22,982 nucleotides of DNA from Saccoglossus kowalevskii (lineage: Eukaryota; Hemichordata; Enteropneusta; Harrimaniidae). The stretch is taken from positions 1-22,982 of the forward strand of contig NW_003144377.1 in assembly GCF_000003605.2 (NCBI RefSeq), given 5' to 3'. Of this stretch, positions 20,173-22,982 are shown piece by piece (the first letter of the stretch is position 1; each line of letters opens with the position of its first letter). A program made the position numbers and the translations under genes. The notes under the pieces are model-generated. The model searched no databases, was not told the DNA's origin, and worked only from the letters and a program-made list of their open reading frames with translations.

Positions 20173-22271
20173 GCTCAAAGGCGGCGACACAACAGAGCCT
20201 ATGCATGACCAAGATTAAAGGGCGGTGGTATATGTGTGAACTTATATGTGCTCAAAGACGGCGACACGACAGAGCCTATGCGTGACCAAGATTAAAGCGC
20301 GGTGGTATATGTGTGAACTTATATGTGCTCAAAGACGGCGACACGACAGAGCCTATGTGTGACCAAGATTAAAGGGCGGTCGTATATGTGTGAACTTATA
20401 TGTGCTCAAAGGCGGCGACATGACAGAGACTATGCATGACCAAGATTAAAGGGCGGTGGTATATGTGTGAACTTATATGTGCTCAAAGGCGGCGACACGA
20501 CAGAGCCTATGTGTGACCAAGATTAAAGGGCGGTGGTATATGTGTGAACTTATATGTGCTCAAAGGCGGCGACACGACAGAGCCTATGCATGACCAAGAT
20601 TAAAGGGCGGTGGTATATGTGTGAACTTATATGTGCTCAAAGGCGGCGACACGGCAGAGCCTATGCATGACCAAGATTAAAGGGCGGTGGTATATGTGTG
20701 AACTTATATGTGCTCAAAAACGGCGACACGACAGAGCCTATGCGTGACCAAGATTAAAGGGCGGTGGTATATGTGTGAACTTATATGTGCTCAAAGACGG
20801 CGACACGACAGAGCCTATGCGTGACCAAGATTAAAGGGCGGTGGTATATGTGTGAACTTATATGTGCTCAAAGACGGCGACACGACAGAGCCTATGTGTG
20901 ACCAAGATTAAAGGGCGGTGGTATATGTGTGAACTTATATGTGCTCAAAGGCGGCGACACGACAGAGCCTATGCATGACCAAGATTAAAGGGCGGTGGTA
21001 TATGTGTGAACTTATATGTGATCAAAGGCGGCGACACGACAGAGCCTATGCATGACCAAGATTAAAGGGCGGTGGTATATGTGTGAACTTATATGTGCTC
21101 AAAGACGGCGACACGACAGAGCCTATGCGTGACCAAGATTAAAGGGCGGTGGTATATGTGTGAACTTATATGTGCTCAAAGACGGCGACACGACAGAGCC
21201 TATGTGTGACCAAGATTAAAGGGCGGTGGTATATGTGTGAACTTATATGTGCTCAAAGGCGGCGACACGACAGAGCCTATGCATGACCAAGATTAAAGGG
21301 CGGTGGTATATGTGTGAACTTATATGTGCTCAAAAATGGCGACACGACAGAGCCTATGCGTGACCAAGATTAAAGGGCGGTGGTATATGTGTGAACTTAT
21401 ATGTGCTCAAAGACGGCGACACGACAGAGCCTATGCGTGACCAAGATTAAAGGGCGGTGGTATATGTGTGAACTTATATGTGCTCAAAGACGGCGACACG
21501 ACAGAGCCTATGTGTGACCAAGATTAAAGGGCGGTGGTATATGTGTGAACTTATATGTGCTCAAAGGCGGCGACACGACAGAGCCTATGCATGACCAAGA
21601 TTAAAGGGCGGTGGTATATGTGTGAACTTATATGTGATCAAAGGCGGCGACACGACAGAGCCTATGCATGACCAAGATTAAAGGGCGGTGGTATATGTGT
21701 GAACTTATATGTGCTCAAAGACGGCGACACGACAGAGCCTATGCGTGACCAAGATTAAAGGGCGGTGGTATATGTGTGAACTTATATGTGCTCAAAGACG
21801 GCGACACGACAGAGCCTATGTGTGACCAAGATTAAAGGGCGGTGGTATATGTGTGAACTTATATGTGCTCAAAGGCGGCGACACGACAGAGCCTATGCAT
21901 GACCAAGATTAAAGGGCGGTGGTATATGTGTGAACTTATATGTGCTCAAAGGCGGCGACACGACAGAGCCTATGCATGACCAAGATTAAAGGGCGGTGGT
22001 ATATGTGTGAACGTATATGTGCTCAAAGGCGGCGACACGACAGAGCCTATGCATGACCAAGATTAAAGGGCGGTGGTATATGTGTGAACTTATATGTGCT
22101 CAAAGACGGCGACACGACAGAGCCTATGCATGACCAAGATTAAAGGGCGGTGGTATATGTGTGAACTTATATGTGCTCAAAGACGGCGACACGACAGAGC
22201 CTATGCATGACCAAGATTAAAGGGCGGTGGTATATGTGTGAACTTATATGTGCTCAAAGGCGGCGACACGA
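20173..22271 (+). repeat. Type II domain 3, right end of the array
   Basis: Type II units run to the right edge. The early part repeats the 8.4–9.0-kb segment: a unit with both ACATGAC and GAGACTATG occurs at 8470 and again near 20404, 155 units apart. GATCAAAGG units occur at 21020 and 21636. Unlike the left end, the last units are clean, nearly identical GCATG units. The array stops at 22271, after CGACACGA, and the next bases (AATTGTAC) do not belong to the unit. Confidence 0.85.
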
Positions 22272-22280
22272 AATTGTACA

Positions 22281-22308
22281 TGAGGGCGAGAGCTGCTCGC
22301 CAACCTCA
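22281..22308 (+). other. Hairpin just outside the right array edge
   Basis: TGAGG at 22281–22285 pairs with CCTCA at 22304–22308. Inside it GCGAG pairs with CTCGC around the loop AGCTG, with CAA bulged on the right arm. That gives ten base pairs within 28 nt, starting 10 bp after the last satellite base. Confidence 0.6.
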
Positions 22309-22331
22309 CGCCGAAGGCTCGACCTTACTAG

Positions 22332-22376
22332 GGGTCTGGGCCATGTTCCCCCTTAAAACAAATTAAATATAGACCC
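22332..22376 (+). other. GGGTCT ... AGACCC inverted repeat, probable dispersed-repeat fragment
   Basis: GGGTCT at 22332–22337 is the reverse complement of AGACCC at 22371–22376. Between them lie GGGCCATGTTCCCCC, itself partly palindromic, and an AT-rich stretch. The order of a GGGTCTGGG motif, CCATG, CCCCC and AGACCCTCTGAAACG, followed by TTTCCTGCATTTTG, resembles from memory a dispersed repeat motif in invertebrate genomes. I could not check this and name no family. Confidence 0.4.
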
Positions 22377-22439
22377 TCTGAAACGCTATTTCCTGCATTT
22401 TGACACAAAGGGTTTCAATTTGATTTTGAACATTTTTTC

Positions 22440-22457
22440 GAGGGGCGACCGCCCCTC
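22440..22457 (+). other. Perfect GC-rich palindrome GAGGGGCG-AC-CGCCCCTC
   Basis: Two 8-bp arms are separated by only AC, preceded by a TTTTTT run at 22433 and followed by TTT. The 2-nt gap makes it a cruciform candidate rather than a stable RNA hairpin, unless the innermost pairs open. No tRNA or rRNA context was found. It may be part of the same dispersed repeat as 22272–22400. Confidence 0.6.
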
Positions 22458-22834
22458 TTTACACGCCCCCAGTGCCGCCGATACTGAATGGTGTAATGTA
22501 TACTGAGTCCCAGGCCGAACCCGGTCTTGGAAATAACCGGCTCCGTGCCTGGCAGCTTTATGGCGACAGTTGTAATATGAAAATACAAACATTGTTGCAT
22601 CATAGTAAACATCACGTAGTACGAAGGAAAATCAATAGTATTACTTTACACTCTCTGTAACTACCATTGGTGACTACGCCGAGTGGTCGTTTCGCTCTGA
22701 TTAGGTGGAGTACTTTAATTTTTCAAAACAGTATTTCACAAATAAATTTGAACTAATTATGAATAAGTATGTTCTGGGAACTCGTGTTGTTAATAAAATC
22801 AGCCCATTTTGAGATTAAACGTGGTTCTGTCACA

Positions 22835-22861
22835 CAGATATTTAAAATCTGAATAATTCAG
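22835..22861 (+). other. Two adjoining AT-rich inverted repeats
   Basis: CAGAT at 22835–22839 pairs with ATCTG at 22847–22851. Overlapping it, CTGAAT at 22849–22854 and ATTCAG at 22856–22861 form a 6-bp palindrome around one A. Both are short and lie in AT-rich sequence, so chance is possible. Confidence 0.35.
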
Positions 22862-22910
22862 TACCTTTTTTGAATAATAAAAAGATAAATAACTCACTCA
22901 TGACATCTAA

Positions 22911-22979
22911 ATTGGGCCAATGCTGACAAGGCACCGATGTGACGTAATAGAGCGTTGCAGTGGCACGTTCTCATTGGTC
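22911..22979. promoter_or_regulatory. CCAAT/CRE-like cluster, possible edge of a promoter
   Basis: ATTGG-G-CCAAT at 22911–22921 presents a CCAAT box on each strand. TGACGTAA at 22940–22947 is close to the CREB/ATF site TGACGTCA. CTCATTGGTC at 22970–22979 reads GACCAATGAG on the minus strand, a full match to the NF-Y consensus as I know it. NF-Y and CRE sites a few tens of bases apart are common in animal promoters. No gene start lies inside the window, so the target would be to the right, or on the minus strand with no ORF seen. Motif content is the only evidence. Confidence 0.35.
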
Positions 22980-22982
22980 GTT

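Larger units (their letters stand above)
247..22271 (+). repeat. 77-bp satellite/minisatellite array, about 286 head-to-tail units
   Basis: A 77-bp unit is repeated without interruption in one orientation. Numbering the unit from GCTC, its landmarks are GACGGCGACACGACAGAG (8–25), TATGCGTGACC (28–38), AAGATTAAAGGGCGGTGG (39–56), then TATATGTG (57–64) and a second TATATGTG running into the next unit. Full units start at 304, 381, 458 and so on up to the last start at 22252: 285 periods of 77 plus a net 3 bp. The net 3 bp is fully explained by a TTAT duplication near 3530, four 1-bp insertions (10722, 11362, 11518, 14899) and five 1-bp losses (12975–13093). Units differ mostly by single substitutions, many at the five CpG sites. 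Composition is 23 A, 17 T, 23 G and 14 C per unit. No centromere-protein B box or telomere motif was seen. I do not recognise the satellite family. A centromeric, heterochromatic or simply locally expanded origin cannot be told apart from sequence alone. Confidence 0.98.
22272..22982. other. Right flank, non-satellite DNA, no convincing gene
   Basis: The first 190 bp are GC-rich with several inverted repeats, followed by mixed sequence to about 22700, then AT-rich sequence to about 22900, and a CCAAT/CRE-like cluster at the end. Short open frames of 61 to 68 codons occur on both strands (22386–22592 and 22415–22615 minus, 22472–22660 plus). They overlap each other, have no recognisable domain and look like chance. 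AATAAA occurs at 22741 and 22792, but in AT-rich DNA this carries little weight. Confidence 0.6.

Noticed and set aside
247..22271. CRISPR array
   Set aside because: The whole 77-bp period is conserved from unit to unit. There are no variable spacers between short constant repeats and no cas genes.
247..22271. Tandem protein-repeat gene (for example a repetitive surface protein)
   Set aside because: The unit is not a multiple of three and each frame has stops every two units or less.
247..22271. Centromeric or telomeric identity of the array
   Set aside because: No CENP-B box or telomeric hexamer was seen, and the array is only 22 kb with non-satellite DNA on both sides. A centromere role is not excluded but has no positive support here.
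22171..22356. 61-codon frame from the last units into the right flank
   Set aside because: Satellite translation running off the array edge into hairpin-rich DNA. No domain seen.
22386..22660. Short open frames on both strands of the right flank
   Set aside because: Three mutually overlapping frames of 62–68 codons in different frames, with no recognisable protein features. This is expected by chance.
22660..22720. Possible tRNA-like sequence around GTGACTACGCCGAGTGG
   Set aside because: No acceptor/T-arm pairing, no GTTC-A loop and no plausible cloverleaf could be drawn.

Overview
This window contains no recognisable gene. About 96% of it (roughly 247–22271) is one head-to-tail tandem array of a 77-bp unit. 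Unique-looking DNA flanks it on both sides: about 246 bp on the left and about 711 bp on the right. The array, the AT-rich flanks, the CpG-to-TpG/CpA mutation pattern, the absence of any bacterial-style gene and the CCAAT/CRE-like motifs near the right edge all point to a eukaryotic nuclear genome. It is most likely an animal, plausibly an invertebrate, but nothing here fixes the species.

The array. Starting each unit at GCTC, the first full unit begins at 304 and the last (cut short) at 22252. That distance is 285 x 77 bp plus a net +3 bp from a few small indels. The left partial unit (57 bp) and the right partial unit (20 bp) are complementary, so the array is almost exactly 286 whole units with both edges at the same point of the unit. 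The consensus unit is about 48% GC, G-rich over C on the + strand, and carries five CpG sites.

Internal layout. The units fall into two variant families. Type I (GACGGCG with mostly GCGTG) fills 247–7699, 9009–13703 and 16939–20172. Type II (GGCGGCG with mostly GCATG or TGTG) fills 7700–9008, 13704–16938 and 20173–22271. On top of this lie long near-identical duplicated blocks separated by whole numbers of units. They include an 828-bp block identical over its length 15.48 kb apart, a 1.2-kb block 9.47 kb apart, a 0.6–1.1-kb block in three copies, a six-unit cassette in four copies, and a clean 10-unit (770-bp) higher-order repeat. One chimeric unit at 18864–18940 records a recombination junction between two of these blocks. 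This is the pattern left by unequal exchange or gene conversion in a long satellite.

Coding potential. 77 is not divisible by 3, so every reading frame runs into a stop within about two units. Each open frame above 60 codons in the array sits on an indel that resets the frame or runs off the array end. I therefore annotate no CDS. Five single-base losses in short runs within about 120 bp (12975–13093) look like a patch of unpolished assembly.

Flanks. The left flank is AT-rich with one small hairpin. The right flank starts with a GC-rich, hairpin-rich stretch (22272–22460) that looks like part of a dispersed repeat. It continues as AT-rich DNA and ends with a CCAAT/CRE-like cluster (22911–22979) that may be the edge of a promoter for a gene outside the window. 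All counts were made by eye and are not a program's output.
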